The position numbers and the translations under genes are program-made. The notes beneath the pieces were generated by a model. The model did not search any database, had not been told where the DNA came from, and saw only the letters and a list, made by a program, of their open reading frames with translations. Source: Gigaspora rosea (lineage: Eukaryota > Glomeromycota > Glomeromycetes > Diversisporales > Gigasporaceae). Taken from it: DNA of 64,000 nt. The stretch's first letter is position 1. Each line of letters begins with the position of its first letter. The stretch spans positions 497,068 through 561,067 of the forward strand of contig QKWP01000073.1 of assembly GCA_003550325.1 (NCBI GenBank). The letters run 5' to 3'. Positions 38,736 through 50,568 of the stretch are shown here, piece by piece.

Positions 38736-39547
38736 TAACTATTACAATTAAAATATTAATTTATATTAGTATTACTCTAAATAAATAAACATTCTTATAT
38801 CTTTGTACAGGCTATTAGATAATGTTGATTATATAATTACTGTCTATAAACACTATTCATAAGAAATAAAATATTTATTTATTTATTTTCTTAGAATTTA
38901 GTTTATTAATTGTTTACTTGAATATAGTTAAACCTCTATATATACACATTCTATAAATGTACACACTCTAAAGTTGTATCTAATATTTTAGTTTCAACTA
39001 ATAATAATACTTATAAAATTGCTTTTTATAAATACACACCTTCTACAAATGCACACCTATAGTTAAAGGCATGCTATTTATTATATAATTTTTACCATAA
39101 ATACATGGTCAAAAATAGTAATTATGTTTATATAGTCACCTCTTTCTAATCTGAACTTCTCTAATTTGAACACTATTAAATTTTTTCTAATTCAAACAAA
39201 ATACTTTAGAACATTTGTAAATTTTATTATAAAGTTTGAATTAGCTAATAAAAACTCTGAGAAATAAACTTAAAAAATTTTTTACATATAAAAATTCTTA
39301 AAGAACATTTTTAACAAAATAGAGAGAGCTGACTATATATTATATTAATTAATCAGAATTAGATAAAGTAATTATACTATATATAAATAGAAGTGATTAC
39401 TAAATAAAAAATATTATATGATAAATAGTACACCTTTAATTATTCTAGCATTGCTGTTAGAGATGTTAATGGAATAAGATATTCTAAAATAACTATAGAG
39501 TATAACCTACTCCATACCAATATGGTTTAGATATAAACTACCTTGTA

Positions 39548-39718
39548 TTACCTATTCTAAAATTTTTATCAAGATTGAAGAACATTTTATTATTTGACTT
39601 TTGAATTTTATATTTAGTAAAAAAATTAAAATTTTTAAAAAAATATATTCAACAAAATACAATTTAAAAGTTAAATAATAAAATCTTCTTTAATTTTAAC
39701 AAAAATTTTAAAATAAGG
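39548..39718. repeat. foldback element, family F1 core
   Basis: Arms TTTTTATCAAGATTGAAGAA...TTATTATTTGACTTTT and AAAAGTTAAATAATAAAATC...TAACAAAAATTTT are inverted copies around a short centre. The same core occurs at about 41000-41125. Confidence 0.65.
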
Positions 39719-39740
39719 GTGCTGATATTTATTAGGTAAT

Positions 39741-40026
39741 TAGGGTTCCTCAAATTCAAATCAAATCAAATATTAGATCAATTTGAATTTGATCAAATCA
39801 AATTGACCCTGATTTGAATTTGATTTGATTAAAATATTTGAATTTGAATTTGATTTGAATTTGAATTTTTAATAGTAATTTTCAAATCAAATCAAATATT
39901 TGTCAAATCAAATCAAATTTGGCCATATTTGAATTTAATCAAATCAAATATAATCAAATTTGAATTTGAATTTGATCATATATTTGATTCAAATATTTGA
40001 AGATCAAATCAAAATGCGGAACCCTA
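39741..40026. mobile_element. hAT-type MITE family M3 with 8-bp target duplication
   Basis: TAGGTAAT at 39733-39740 and 40027-40034. Ends TAGGGTTCCTCAAATT and, reversed, TAGGGTTCCGCATTTTG. The interior is almost only AAATCAAAT/ATTTGATTT words, so it folds on itself. Related pieces are at 47846-47960 and 48252-48485. Confidence 0.9.
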
Positions 40027-40842
40027 TAGGTAATATTTTAGAATTGGAATCAAGCCAAATCTTACCTTATATAAAAATTTTAGCCAATTAAATTTAATGA
40101 AAATATTACCTGGGGTGGAGTATAAGTCTTTATAGTAAATGGATATTAGATAATAAATGTCAGTATTCTAAGTGTTTTTTTTATTTTTTTGACAGTCTTG
40201 TCGGTGCTTAAATACAAATTAAATTAACTAATTAAGCTAATTCTAGTAAATACTATTTTGCAATTGCAAGACCGGCATTATCTGGCTGCTTTAATTTGTA
40301 CCCAGATGCGACCTGTCGCACTAAGTTATGTATGACCTAGAATTTTGTATTGGCTATCTTACAAACCAAAAATCCTAAGTGTATTTTGATTTTTCAAATA
40401 AGTTTACTTAATCAATAATTATTAATTTATATAGTAAATCTAGACTTTACTATATGACAACTTACTGCAATTAGCCAAAAATTAATTTTATTTAATTTTT
40501 TGTATAACTTTTTGCCAAAAAAGATATCTTATTTTCAGGAAAATACAGTACTATAAATTTCAGAGTATATATAGTGCTTAGCATATAGTACTCTAGGTTA
40601 TATTCTGGGTTATACTTCAGGTTACACTTTGGAGTATTCTTTAATTTATACTTTAGCATAGAGTAGTGCTAAGGAATACTCTGCTAAAATATGCACCATA
40701 CTATCCTAGACACTCTGTTAATATCCCTAAAGGCAATGCAGATATAATTAGGGTTTATATAGGTTCTGATCCCTCTAGTGATAGAACTATTGACCAATCA
40801 AATTTTTAATATTTAAAAAAAAACTCAAAAACATCTTTGATC

Positions 40843-41240
40843 TGTAAATAAGCTATTCCGCAATCAGCAAAAGTTGCTACATAGTAAAGTCTAAATTTTG
40901 CTAAGTAAATCGATTAAATCACTTAAGTAAACTTATCTGTTATTCAGGAGATCAAAATACACTTACTACAAAATTTTCATAAGTATTAGAAAAGTTTTTA
41001 TTAATTGACTTGTGATTTTTACATTCAATAAAAAAATTAAAATTTTTTAAAAAAATATATTTGATGAGTATAAAATTAAAAGTTAAATAATAAAAATTCT
41101 TCAATTTTAATAAAAATTTCTGTATGTGTATTATGGTCTTTTAAACAAGATTATTTAATCGATAATTATCAATTAACTTAGTAGAATTTAGACTTAACTA
41201 TGTAGCAACTATCTGTGATTAACTAAAAATTGATTGTATT
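40843..41240. repeat. foldback element, family F1, long version
   Basis: Outer arms: AAGTTGCTACATAGTAAAGTC at the left and (reversed) AGTTGCTACATAGTTAAGTC at the right, with TAAATTTTGCTAAGTAAATC opposite. The inner part is the F1 core seen at 39548. About 400 bp; no duplication recognised. Confidence 0.65.
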
Positions 41241-42338
41241 TCAATATTATTGGTTATTTATACTATATATATAGGACATGATAGATAGGGAACCCCTCTA
41301 GAAAATTATATGATTTACTGCACTTCTCTAATTGCCATCAAAATTGTGAATTTGTATGGTACAAACTAGTAGCAAGTCATGCTTTGATATAATATAACAC
41401 AAAGCAAAAAATTAAAATAAATATAGTTGAACCTCTCAAAATCAGTATGCATAATAAACAGGTTTTGTATCAGTTTTGAAAGGTTATTAGGTTTGAAAAT
41501 ATTACAAACTATTAGATTTATTTAGTAGAAATAAACTTGGTAGATTAATTTTTTATTAGATTTAACAGGTTATTGGTTTTGACAGGATTGGTTTTGAGAG
41601 GGTCAATTATATTTGCTTTTCAAAAATTGTAAAATTTGTATAAGAAATCACTTTTTGAGCCCTAACATAAAAAATTCTTTAAGCAATTTTGCTATATATT
41701 TTGTTAATATTAAACTTTATAAAAACCTAATTCTAACTTAAACAAACTAGAAGTTTTTTGAACATAGCCAAGTAATAGTAAAAAAACAATAGTGATTCTG
41801 TAAAAGATCACATCTTTTAGTTTCAAGAAAGTGCATATATGGAAGTTTGACTATATTTAAAAACAAAAAACTTCTAATATTAACCAATAAAAATTAAGAA
41901 TTATACCTCTACTTAATTGTTTAAATTGATTGTTTTTGCTTGCAGATTTGGTTACAAGTTTGCTTACAATTTAATATTTTAAAACAAAAAAGGATTTTAT
42001 TAATAACCAGAAATTGATAATATTTATTTTTGTTTTTTTGATTAGAACCATGCTATAAATAATAAAAAATAAGGTTTAGGCCGCAGATAAGTATTTAGGT
42101 TTACTTAAATATATGTCTGAGTTTTTATTCTTAGCATTAGATTTAAAAAAATGAAATTTTTTCAGTATTGTAAAAAGTTTCTATTAAATTTAATAAAGAT
42201 AAAAACAAGGTCTCACCTTAACATTTAAAAAAAAAATAAATAAATAATAAAAATAATTATATTAATTATCAAAAAATAAAAAATTTGAAGATTTTGCACC
42301 AAATGATGTTGGACTTGCAGTTAGAAAATTAAGGGAAG
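41241..42338. other. AT-rich, no gene seen
   Basis: Scattered M1-like words (GGAAGTTTGACTATATTT near 41838). No open frame of interest. Confidence 0.35.
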
Positions 42339-42531
42339 TAGGACCTATAAATATACATAGATAGTTCAAATTAATTATAGAGTTACTAAAAAAAAAATCT
42401 GCAGAAAAACTTCAAAAATAAGCAAAAAATACTATAAATAGAAAAGATCTGCATAAAAACTTCAAAAATAAGCAAACTTATACCCGACCTATCTATGTAT
42501 ATTTCAGGGTCCTAGGGAAGTGACAAAAATC
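42339..42531. mobile_element. MITE family M4, copy 1, with apparent empty site elsewhere
   Basis: Ends TAGGACCTATAAATATACAT and, reversed, TAGGACCCTGAAATATACAT. GGGAAG flanks both sides. The R2 copy at 33603 has the sequence without the insert. An internal near-tandem AAACTTCAAAAATAAGCAAA occurs twice. Confidence 0.75.
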
Positions 42532-42532
42532 A

Positions 42533-42660
42533 GTTGATTTTTTAGAGGAAAAAAGTAAAAAAAGGCGAAATTATATATAAGAAACCTAACTATATATATT
42601 AAAGAAGAGGTAGGCCTTTAATAAAAAATAATCAGATAATTAATAACATGGCCATAAAAA
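42533..42660. repeat. repeat family R2, copy 2
   Basis: AGTGACAAAAATCAGTTGAT through AATAATCAGATAATTAATAA parallels 33603-33765. Confidence 0.6.
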
Positions 42661-42835
42661 AAAAAAAAATTTAAAAAATATAATAAAAAATAAAAAAAAA
42701 GAAAAAGAAAAAAAATTAAAAATAAAAAAAAAATTAAAAATAAAAAAAAATTAAAAATAAAAAAAAAAATAAAAATAAAAAAAAATTAAAAATAAAAAAA
42801 AATTAAAAATAAAAAAAATTAAAATAAATTTATAT
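42655..42835. repeat. A-rich low-complexity tract
   Basis: Runs of AAAAATAAAAAAAAATTAAA in near-tandem order, possibly the expanded tail of a retroposon. Confidence 0.85.
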
Positions 42836-44247
42836 CTATATTTATACCAAAGTTTGTACCTTTTAATATAAATTTCACTATATAAGGTTTCTGTTTCACT
42901 ATCTTCTAATAATTTAGAATCAGATAATCCTTTAATATTTCATATTTTTCAATATTTTTTTTATTTAATTAATAGAAACTATTATAAAAATACTAATATT
43001 TATGCTTATACTCAAATTACAAAAAACTAAAATACTGGTACTAATACTAGCTATAAATAGAACCTATTGATTTTTAGAATTTAAAATCAGGTTTGCATTA
43101 GTAATATATATAGAAATTTTTAAATTTCTAGCTATTCATGTTATTAAAATAAAGATATATTTTATCCTTTATATAAAATAACAAATTTTAGAACTTTGTT
43201 ACAATTTTAACAAGTAAATATTGTATATACTATAATTGTTTATTTTATAAAAATATAGTACATTTTAGTATATTTATTAAAATTTTTATTTTATTTTAAA
43301 TAAAACATTAAGTAATATATTCATATATCTAATTGTACTAAACAAGAAACCAATAATATATTGCAAAATTAGAACTACTAGCATTCTATATTTATAATAT
43401 TTTACAAAAACTTTATATTCCTGCTTTAAATCTTGCCACAGACAAAATAATTGCATGCTTTTTTAAAAAAAATGCTTATACATTTCATATTAAAAATAAA
43501 CCAATATCTAAGAGTTATTAAATTTTATTATTATATAAGTCAAAAAATATATTTATTTTTATTTACATCAAGAATAGAATCTTTATATGTCAATCTAATC
43601 TCTAATAATAATAAAACTGATACAGAAGTATATCATCTTGTGAAATAATTTTTAGTACAAAAGATGTTTAGTATTTTTATAGACAATTACTTTTCTAGTA
43701 TTAATTTGTTTAATTTTTTTGAAAAAAAATATATTGTATATAGTACTATTTATACCAATATAGCAAATTTTTTTGTTATTTTAAAAAAAAAAAAAAAGAT
43801 TTAAATTGGAATTTTATAAAAGGTGTAGTAGTTAATAATGTACTAGCACTATTATAGATTGTTAATAGACCTGTTACTATGCTTATAACAATTTATGTAA
43901 TTGAAGAAGAAAATAGTAGAATTGAAAAAAATGAAGATAGCCAAGAGAAACAAATATAAATAGTTAAAAAATAAAATGCTATTTGGACAAAAAAGTTTAC
44001 TATAGATTTGCCTTTAGCATAAAATTTATCATCGTTCAAAAGAGCTCTCAACTTGCAATTCTATTTAAATAGGTATCAAGAGCTATTGGTAATTGAAGTA
44101 GCAATATTCAAGACCAAATTATATTATTATAAAAAGATTTTCAATTACCTGTTAATTTGCTTTCTAAAAAGCAAATTTTGCAAACAATAAATAAAAAATA
44201 AATACATTTAATCTACTTATAAGCACATATTATAAATTAAAAATAGA
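42836..44247. other. AT-rich decayed sequence
   Basis: Short frames such as 43451-43648 (65 codons) lack recognisable motifs. Coding-like stretches near 43880-43960 (TIYVIEEENSRIEKNEDSQE) suggest a lost transposon gene, but no family could be named. Confidence 0.3.
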
Positions 44248-44440
44248 CAATTCCCGTAGTTGGGTTGTAGGTATGGCAGCTAGTATAGAACCTTCGGGTG
44301 GACTACTTAAATTAGGCACCAAAAGTGCACGTGTGGCTAGTTGTATCCTCATTCATGTAACAAATATTACGTCACTATAACTAATAATAAAATCCCGGCC
44401 ATAGCACACGGCCTCTAAAAATAAAAAAAAAAAAAAAAAA
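44248..44440. mobile_element. 3' remnant of the SINE-like element
   Basis: GTTGTAGGTATGGCAGCTAG, CCTTCGGGTGGACTACTTAA and GTGTGGCTAGTTGTATCCTC match the end of the 22696-23704 element (GTTGCAGGTATGGCATCTAG, CCTTCGGGCGGACTACTTAA, for example). It ends in a run of A. 5'-truncated. Confidence 0.8.
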
Positions 44441-44561
44441 CATATTATGAATTAATATAATGTCATTATCTCTTATATACTCCTTATACACTAGAGGTTT
44501 CCTAGTGAATATTTCTAAAAATACTTTATAAATTTAATCAAGCTTATACATATTTGAAAGA

Positions 44562-44843
44562 TTGTACATATATAAGTTTAATCAAGCTTATACATATTTG
44601 AAAAATTGTATAAAAACATTAGCAACAAGACAAAAGGGAACAAAATCAATATCTCAAGTTAATGCTCTTCTTTTAGGGAAGATTACAATTAATCAACTAT
44701 TAGATATTGGTCAAAAAACCTCTAATTCTTTACAAATTAAAAAAAAATTAATAGAATCTAATAAAATAGCAATTCAAATACCCAGATTTTTAGGCAATAT
44801 TCAGCTACAAAGCTGCAAAATATTTACAATATCTGGGCAATAA
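44562..44843 (+). CDS. unassigned 93-codon frame
   Basis: Protein-like composition (LATRQKGTKSISQVNALLLG, SLQIKKKLIESNKIAIQIPR) within AT-rich DNA, but no motif, no start context and no neighbours. May be a piece of a lost transposon gene. Confidence 0.22.
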   Translation: MYIYKFNQAYTYLKNCIKTLATRQKGTKSISQVNALLLGKITINQLLDIGQKTSNSLQIKKKLIESNKIAIQIPRFLGNIQLQSCKIFTISGQ

Positions 44844-44943
44844 TTAGTAGAAGTACTTAATAATAATTAAATATTATATAATCTAATAGATAACATTATA
44901 ATTACATAGTTAGAAAATTTTAGCAAAGTCCAATAAATAGAAT

Positions 44944-45122
44944 AGGCCCTGAAATATATATAGATAGGTTAGTTAATTATAAAATACTAAAAATAGAAAG
45001 ATTTGCAGAAAAACACCTGAAAAATAAGCAAAAATTACTATAAATAAAAAAAGATCTGCATAAAAAATACCAAAAATAAGCAAACTAATACCTGATCTAT
45101 CTATGTATATTTTGGGTTCTGA
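44944..45122. mobile_element. MITE family M4, copy 2
   Basis: TAGGCCCTGAAATATATATA at the left and ATCTATGTATATTTTGGGTT at the right, with two AAAAATAAGCAAA words inside as in the 42339 copy. Confidence 0.7.
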
Positions 45123-45769
45123 TAGAATTTATTAACTATATTAAAAGATAATAATTTAAATATTTTTAATATTTTACTAATATATCTTTTAATTAATACA
45201 TATATTTTTTTTAAAATAAATACTTTAGCAAATAAATGTTTTTTTTTTATAAATTTTTAGCAAACAAATATTTTTGCATTATATATTTACAAGAAAATAA
45301 CTAATAATAACTATAGGTAATTATCACCTGTGATCTACAATGCATAAAAAAATAAACAAAGCAAACAACTTTTATTAAATAAAAATCAAATTTCTTTAAT
45401 ATTAGAGTAAGGGTAAAGATTAGGGATTAGAGTAGGGCTTTAGGTATAGTAAAATTTAGCAATGAATTTTTTTTTGTATAAAAAAAAGTAGTTTTATATA
45501 CAAAATTTTAGATTAGAAGTAGTTTTAGCAATTTTTTAAAAAATTTTTTGTTTTTGTTACGCAAAAATTAATTTACATATTATACCTAATTCTAATTACC
45601 TGTAGTGTAAATTAGTAATTTCCTATTTATAATATATATTTTAATAAAGCAGTTATAATAATTTGCTATAATAAATTATTATTTTATTGTAATTTTGTAC
45701 AACATATTAGCAGTTCAGCATAATTGGGTAAATCGACCAATCATGATCGAGGATTATCAAAAAAAATTT

Positions 45770-45915
45770 ATATAAAATTTATCCTGTGGGTCAACCCATG
45801 GGTCACTTGCGGATTGACCCACCAGTTCTTACCCAGCCTGTTACAACTTGACCCGGGTCACCCACCCACCCGTGGATGACCCGGGTGATACTCACCCAGG
45901 TCAAAACACTACTTG
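45770..45915. repeat. GC-rich GGGTCA/TGACCC repeat block
   Basis: Many GGGTCA and GACCCGGGT words on both strands (GGGTCAACCCATGGGTCACT; GACCCGGGTCACCCACCC) end at CCAGGTCAAAACACTAC. The symmetry suggests the end of a DNA transposon, perhaps hAT, but no partner end was found. Confidence 0.4.
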
Positions 45916-46189
45916 TAACATTATTATGTCTATCCTGTGTGACTTTATCAATGTAAAGATTCTCTATTGTTTAAAGTGGTTATTTTTATTTTTGATTTGC
46001 CGGTCAATTTACATAAAAGGTTTTTGTGACCATTCTAATGATGGTTTTGGCTACACCTACAGGTATAGTTTGATCCACCAGAGGTACTTCTTTTTTCTTT
46101 TTTGTATAACTTTTTTTGTGAGTTACTAGTATGAACTCACCCATTTCTGTGTCCTTATAATTTACTTCTTCACAGGTATAGGCCTTTGA

Positions 46190-47640
46190 AAATCAGCTAA
46201 GGTTTCTTCTGCTAATTGTATATGATGTTTGCATCTGTTCTGTATCCTTTTATGGGTTCTGTACTGACACCACTATTGCCATATTGGTGTCTGTGCTTGT
46301 ATTTATCTGTTCCCTCTTGCTTGTGTTCTGCAGTTTCTCTGCTGTATGCACCTCTATTTCTGTCTTATCTGCCTAAATTTGTCTGTTATGTCACCTTCTC
46401 ACATCATTTGGTCTGCATTTGTTTGTGTACTTCCAGTTCCAATTTACTCACTATGTCCCCTGCTCTGAGGACATTCAGTTGTTGTCTACGTTCAACTGAA
46501 TTCCTAAATTCCTGGCAGTCTCTTTTAATGTGGCCTTCCTTTTTGCAGAAGTAACACACTTTTATAGCTGATCGCCACTCTGTAGATATTTTGTTGTCTA
46601 GTACATGCATGAACTAGGGGATGTTATTTCTAGCTCAGGATTCTCCATGGTTTCGAAAACAATAACCCATTAGTCCGAGATATATGGGTTCCATCAATCA
46701 GTAAAGATTCAATTGAGACAATTTTTCTGACATCTTCAAGGCTTCAACCTTTCCATTGGTAGTGTAGTATTTGAGGTTTTCTGCATTTGTAAAAGTGAGT
46801 TCTATATGTGTACTTACACTTTAGAAAAGTGCTACTTCGCTGCATTGACATTGTATTTAACGTGTTTGAACATTGAGATCATTATCTTGTAGAACGTACT
46901 TTGGAGGTCTTGTATATCTAGTATATCTATAATGAGTACATTTGAATTATTTGTTTAGATATTTTTTCTTGGAGAGGTCATTATCTCGTTAAACGTACTT
47001 TAGAGGCATTAGTCTTGATATTTCTTCTTAGAGAGAAAGTGGAATATGTCAACTGGCAACTTCCCAGTTTTGGGAACAGAAAAGACCACAGCCTGTCCTT
47101 TACTAGTTTTTTTTGGTACATCTGTATTTTCCATATATCCCCGATTTTAGGTGTCTCTATTTCTACTAGCTCTTTAACTGAATCTCTTACTGTCTCAGTT
47201 ACTGGCTATTGTACTGTATCTGGTTTGTTGGTAACCACAATAGAATAATCTTTATTTAGGTTTATGTAACTGCTTGTTGCTTCTTTCAATGCCTCAAGTT
47301 CCTGAACAACTTTCTCATTCCAGCTTAGTTCTGTTCTATCATTATTGCTTTTGTTTATATTTATCTATATTTTATTTGACATGTTTGCTGTGTTTGGCTA
47401 GTTTGGTTTCCTTTTTTATCTTTGAAAAAATAATGGTCAGGAGAGAATGTATGTTGATCTCCTATTATTACAAATATTATAAACTATTTTTGCACTTTGT
47501 CGCATCAAAAACTAGCCCTACACACTTATTTTTGCTCACCCCACAGTTAGGAATTATTTTTGCTTCTTTGTTTTCTATTGTCTTTGCTTTAATATTTCTT
47601 TTGTTTTGGCTATAACCTTTGTTTCACTCTCTTTTTCTAA
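46190..47640 (-). pseudogene. LINE ORF1 relic with CCHC zinc knuckle
   Basis: On the minus strand 46610-46404 reads WRSAIKVCYFCKKEGHIKRD then CQEF, a clear C-x2-C-x4-H-x4-C knuckle, followed by RRQQLNVLRAGD. Upstream (to the right) are protein-like but interrupted stretches. Such knuckles sit at the end of the nucleic-acid-binding ORF1 of many fungal LINEs. No adjacent reverse transcriptase follows on this strand. Heavily decayed; outer limits are approximate. Confidence 0.55.
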
Positions 47641-47845
47641 ATACTACAAAGAAGTAAAATAATAATTCTCAGAAGTGTTGGTTTTTTGCAAATTGTCAGA
47701 AAAATTTTGCAAAAGTGCTTGTTAACATTTTAGCAAGGAAAATAAAATACCCATCTCCGACTTTATGTGGTCAGAAAAAAGAGTACGTCAATCTCCCATT
47801 ATTACAAATATTTTAAACTACTTTTGCACTTCAGCACATCAATTA

Positions 47846-48485
47846 GAGTTCCTCAAAGTTAAATCGAATCAAATATCAGGCATATTTGAATTTGATTGAA
47901 TCAAATAAACCCTTGATCTGAAATTGATTTGATCAAATCAAATCAAATCTATTGCAATTTTTAAAATTTTGGCCACTTTTCAAAATTTTCAATTTATACA
48001 TGTTTAATTGCTCCAGAAGCTTACAAACAAAAAGGTAATGAGTACTTCTGGTAAAGAAAACGAAAATGTGAACTTCACACAAGACCTCTTGCAGCAAATA
48101 TCCAGTTTTCTACAACTAAGTTCTGAACCAACAGATATCATTGTAATAAATTCAAGTTTTATGCCTAAACAAAAATGCACTTTACTTTTTAATGTCCAAG
48201 AACCATTTGAAGTGCCAATAACCAATTTGATGCAGAATGGTGGCCTTTAGTCACTAGGGTTCCGCAATTTGATTTAATTTTCAAATATTTGAATCAAATA
48301 TTTGATCAAATTCAAATTTGACTATATTTGATTTGATCAAATTCAAATATGACAAATATTTGATTTGATTTGAATATTACTATTAAAAATTCAAATTCAA
48401 ATCAAATTCAAATTCAAATATTTGAATCAAATCAAATTCAAATCAGAGTCAATTTGATTTGATCAAATTCAAATTGATCCATGTT
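47846..48485. mobile_element. two M3-type MITE pieces around an unassigned frame
   Basis: 47846-47960 starts GAGTTCCTCAAAGTTAAAT and 48252-48485 starts TAGGGTTCCGCAATTTG, each followed by AAATCAAAT words. They look like one left end and one right end in opposite senses. Between them 48008-48250 (+) encodes 80 codons (LLQQISSFLQLSSEPTDIIV) of unknown nature. Confidence 0.5.
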
Positions 48486-49029
48486 AAAATGAAAATTTTG
48501 TATTTTGCACATCTCTATTCGGGGCAGATATGGTTGTTGGAATAGTTGTTGGAACGTTAGTGGGCATTTTTATTAGTAATAAAGATAGTAACACTGTTGC
48601 ATAGGCGTTAAAGATAATGCGCCAATTTTGTAGCTCTTGGAAACCTCAGTACTCTCTATTAGACCAAAGTAGTATAGAAGCTAGAAGTATTATGACGACT
48701 TTTCCAAGTTTTAAAAAAGGTGAACAGGAATACGAAGTTATTTTTTGCACCATACATGTTATGTGGATCTGAATAAATAAATATATGAAATAAAAACTCA
48801 GAATAAGATGATTCGGGCTATGTATAAACAAATGAAAATTGGTTGTGAATTGTTTATCCAAAAATCAATTAATGAATGTACCCTCTTCCCATTAAAAAAT
48901 ATGTAAATTGTTTATCCAAAAATCAATTAATAAATGTACCATCTCCTTTATTAAAAAATACATTACAAGGTATTATTTGAAAATTCTTACTAGTGGGCAC
49001 TTTGGGCCTGCCAACATTCTCTGCTACTT

Positions 49030-49610
49030 TTGCAAGCAACTTCGACAAACACTTTAAAATCATATCATAGCAAGTTAAAGAGAACAATTGCCTCTCACTA
49101 TAGTTTAATCGAAGCATGTGACAAGATCTTTGCAAAAAAGCGTTCGAACTCAGATTATATCGCATTTAAATTTTGTGTAAAAAAATTTTCACCCTAACAT
49201 TGATGACGATAACCTAAAGGAAATTCACAAGTTTCCTTTTCTAGTTCAAAAGTTAATAGTTGGTGAAATTTTTGCTGCTGATAATAGAGAGAAAAAGAGG
49301 AAGGAATACTAAAGGAATTGCCTGGTTTAATGCTAATCTCTGCAAGTACATGCTCCTCTGTAAACATATCTTTTATGAACAAAATATGGTCCTAGAAAAT
49401 TGCTGACAATTGATGCTTGAAGACAATTTCAACGACAGTTTGATGAAAGTGGATTCAAAATTTATGAACATCGTGAGTTAGTAAATTTTGAATCATTTGA
49501 AAAAGATAAAATCGATAAAGTATCAAAAAAAAAGAAAGCTTGTATTCAACGAATTAGGAAAGAATGTATAACCAGTACTGGAATATCAAGGAAAATGGAA
49601 ATGAAATAGA
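49030..49610 (+). pseudogene. SWIM-domain / MULE-like protein fragment
   Basis: Pieces: TSTNTLKSYHSKLKRTI, SLIEACDKIFAKK, DDDNLKEIHKFPF and LTIDA-stop-RQFQRQFDESGF then KIYEHRELVNFE. The last aligns with LTADVWKKFQETFEESGFEV in the ORF at 63493, with TGA at the conserved Trp. The zinc-finger part itself is disrupted. Host-domesticated or transposon-derived; clearly inactive. Confidence 0.65.
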
Positions 49611-49769
49611 AAAATCTGAATTTATTCAAAGATTGAAAATTTGGTTAGACCCCATTCTAAAGAAAATGCTTTGAATGTTATAAAACAGAAAAAATGGTTC
49701 AAATGTTATAAATTAAAAAAAATGCTTCAAATGTTATAAAAAAGCCGCAGAATAATAAAAAAAGAATTG

Positions 49770-49890
49770 GAGAGGTGGATTTGCAACAGTAGATCGTGCA
49801 CTTTAGTATGAAAGGATTAATGATAATCGCAAGAGGTAATTTGCAATAGTGTATTGTGCACTTTAGTGTGAAAGGATTAATGATAGGTGT
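49770..49890. repeat. short tandem duplication, about 66 bp
   Basis: GATTTGCAACAGTAGATCGT and TAATTTGCAATAGTGTATTG are each followed by GCACTTTAGT(A/G)TGAAAGGAT and TAATGATA. Confidence 0.7.
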
Positions 49891-50039
49891 TGTACCAAAA
49901 GAGATACATAAATCGTGTAATGAATTATTTTTTGCAATATTTTGTGTATTAAAAAAAATTTGATTGTGTATCATCATAATGATATTTGTGAACAAGACCA
50001 TTAAAGCAAATTTAGTGTTAACAGAATCTCAAATAAAAA

Positions 50040-50475
50040 AAATAAATAAATAAAATTTTGCACCTTTCCATTAGATTCTTAAATTTTAATAGGCAATTTC
50101 AGCTTATCATATGACTGATATGTCTCCAGATGTCTTAAATTAGATCAGCTAATAACTGCTGGATTACATCTCTTTTTTAGTAATGATGTGCATCATGTTT
50201 TCCTATAATTACATTGCAGATCTTATTTATCCTACTTGCTATAATTTTCATGAATATCAATTTTTATGAATATCTTAACATCGCTATTGACCAGGGATAT
50301 CAGCCTCCAGTTGGCCAAGAGGAGGGCCCTGCCCTCCCTTAAGACTCTATTAAAGACTGCCTCTAGTAATGGTTCTACACTTTCCATAAATATTTTATAG
50401 AATTCATATGTTAGCCTGTCTGTTTCTGGTGATTGTATTGATTGTATTTTATAGAATTCAATACAGCAGACACTT
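50040..50475 (-). pseudogene. LINE reverse-transcriptase fragment, minus strand
   Basis: Reading leftward from 50473: SPETDRLTYEFYKIFMESVE, PLLEAVFNRVLREGR, then ANWRLISLVNSDVKIFIKI. This is the start of a LINE reverse transcriptase (domain 0-1: SPGPDGLTYEFYK..., NWRPISLVNSDVK). Frames shift after that. The clade looks L1/Tx1-like and close to the plus-strand fragment beginning about 95 bp to the right. Confidence 0.68.
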
Positions 50476-50568
50476 CGGACATAACACCATTTATTACAGC
50501 AGACACTTTGGATATAACACCATTTTTTATTTCTACTAAAAAACTAGAGATAATACTTCCATGACAAC

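Noticed and set aside
45848-46129. 93-codon frame starting in the GGGTCA block
   Set aside because: The N-terminus is just the repeat translated (TRVTHPPVDDPGDTHPG) and the rest is low-complexity hydrophobic.
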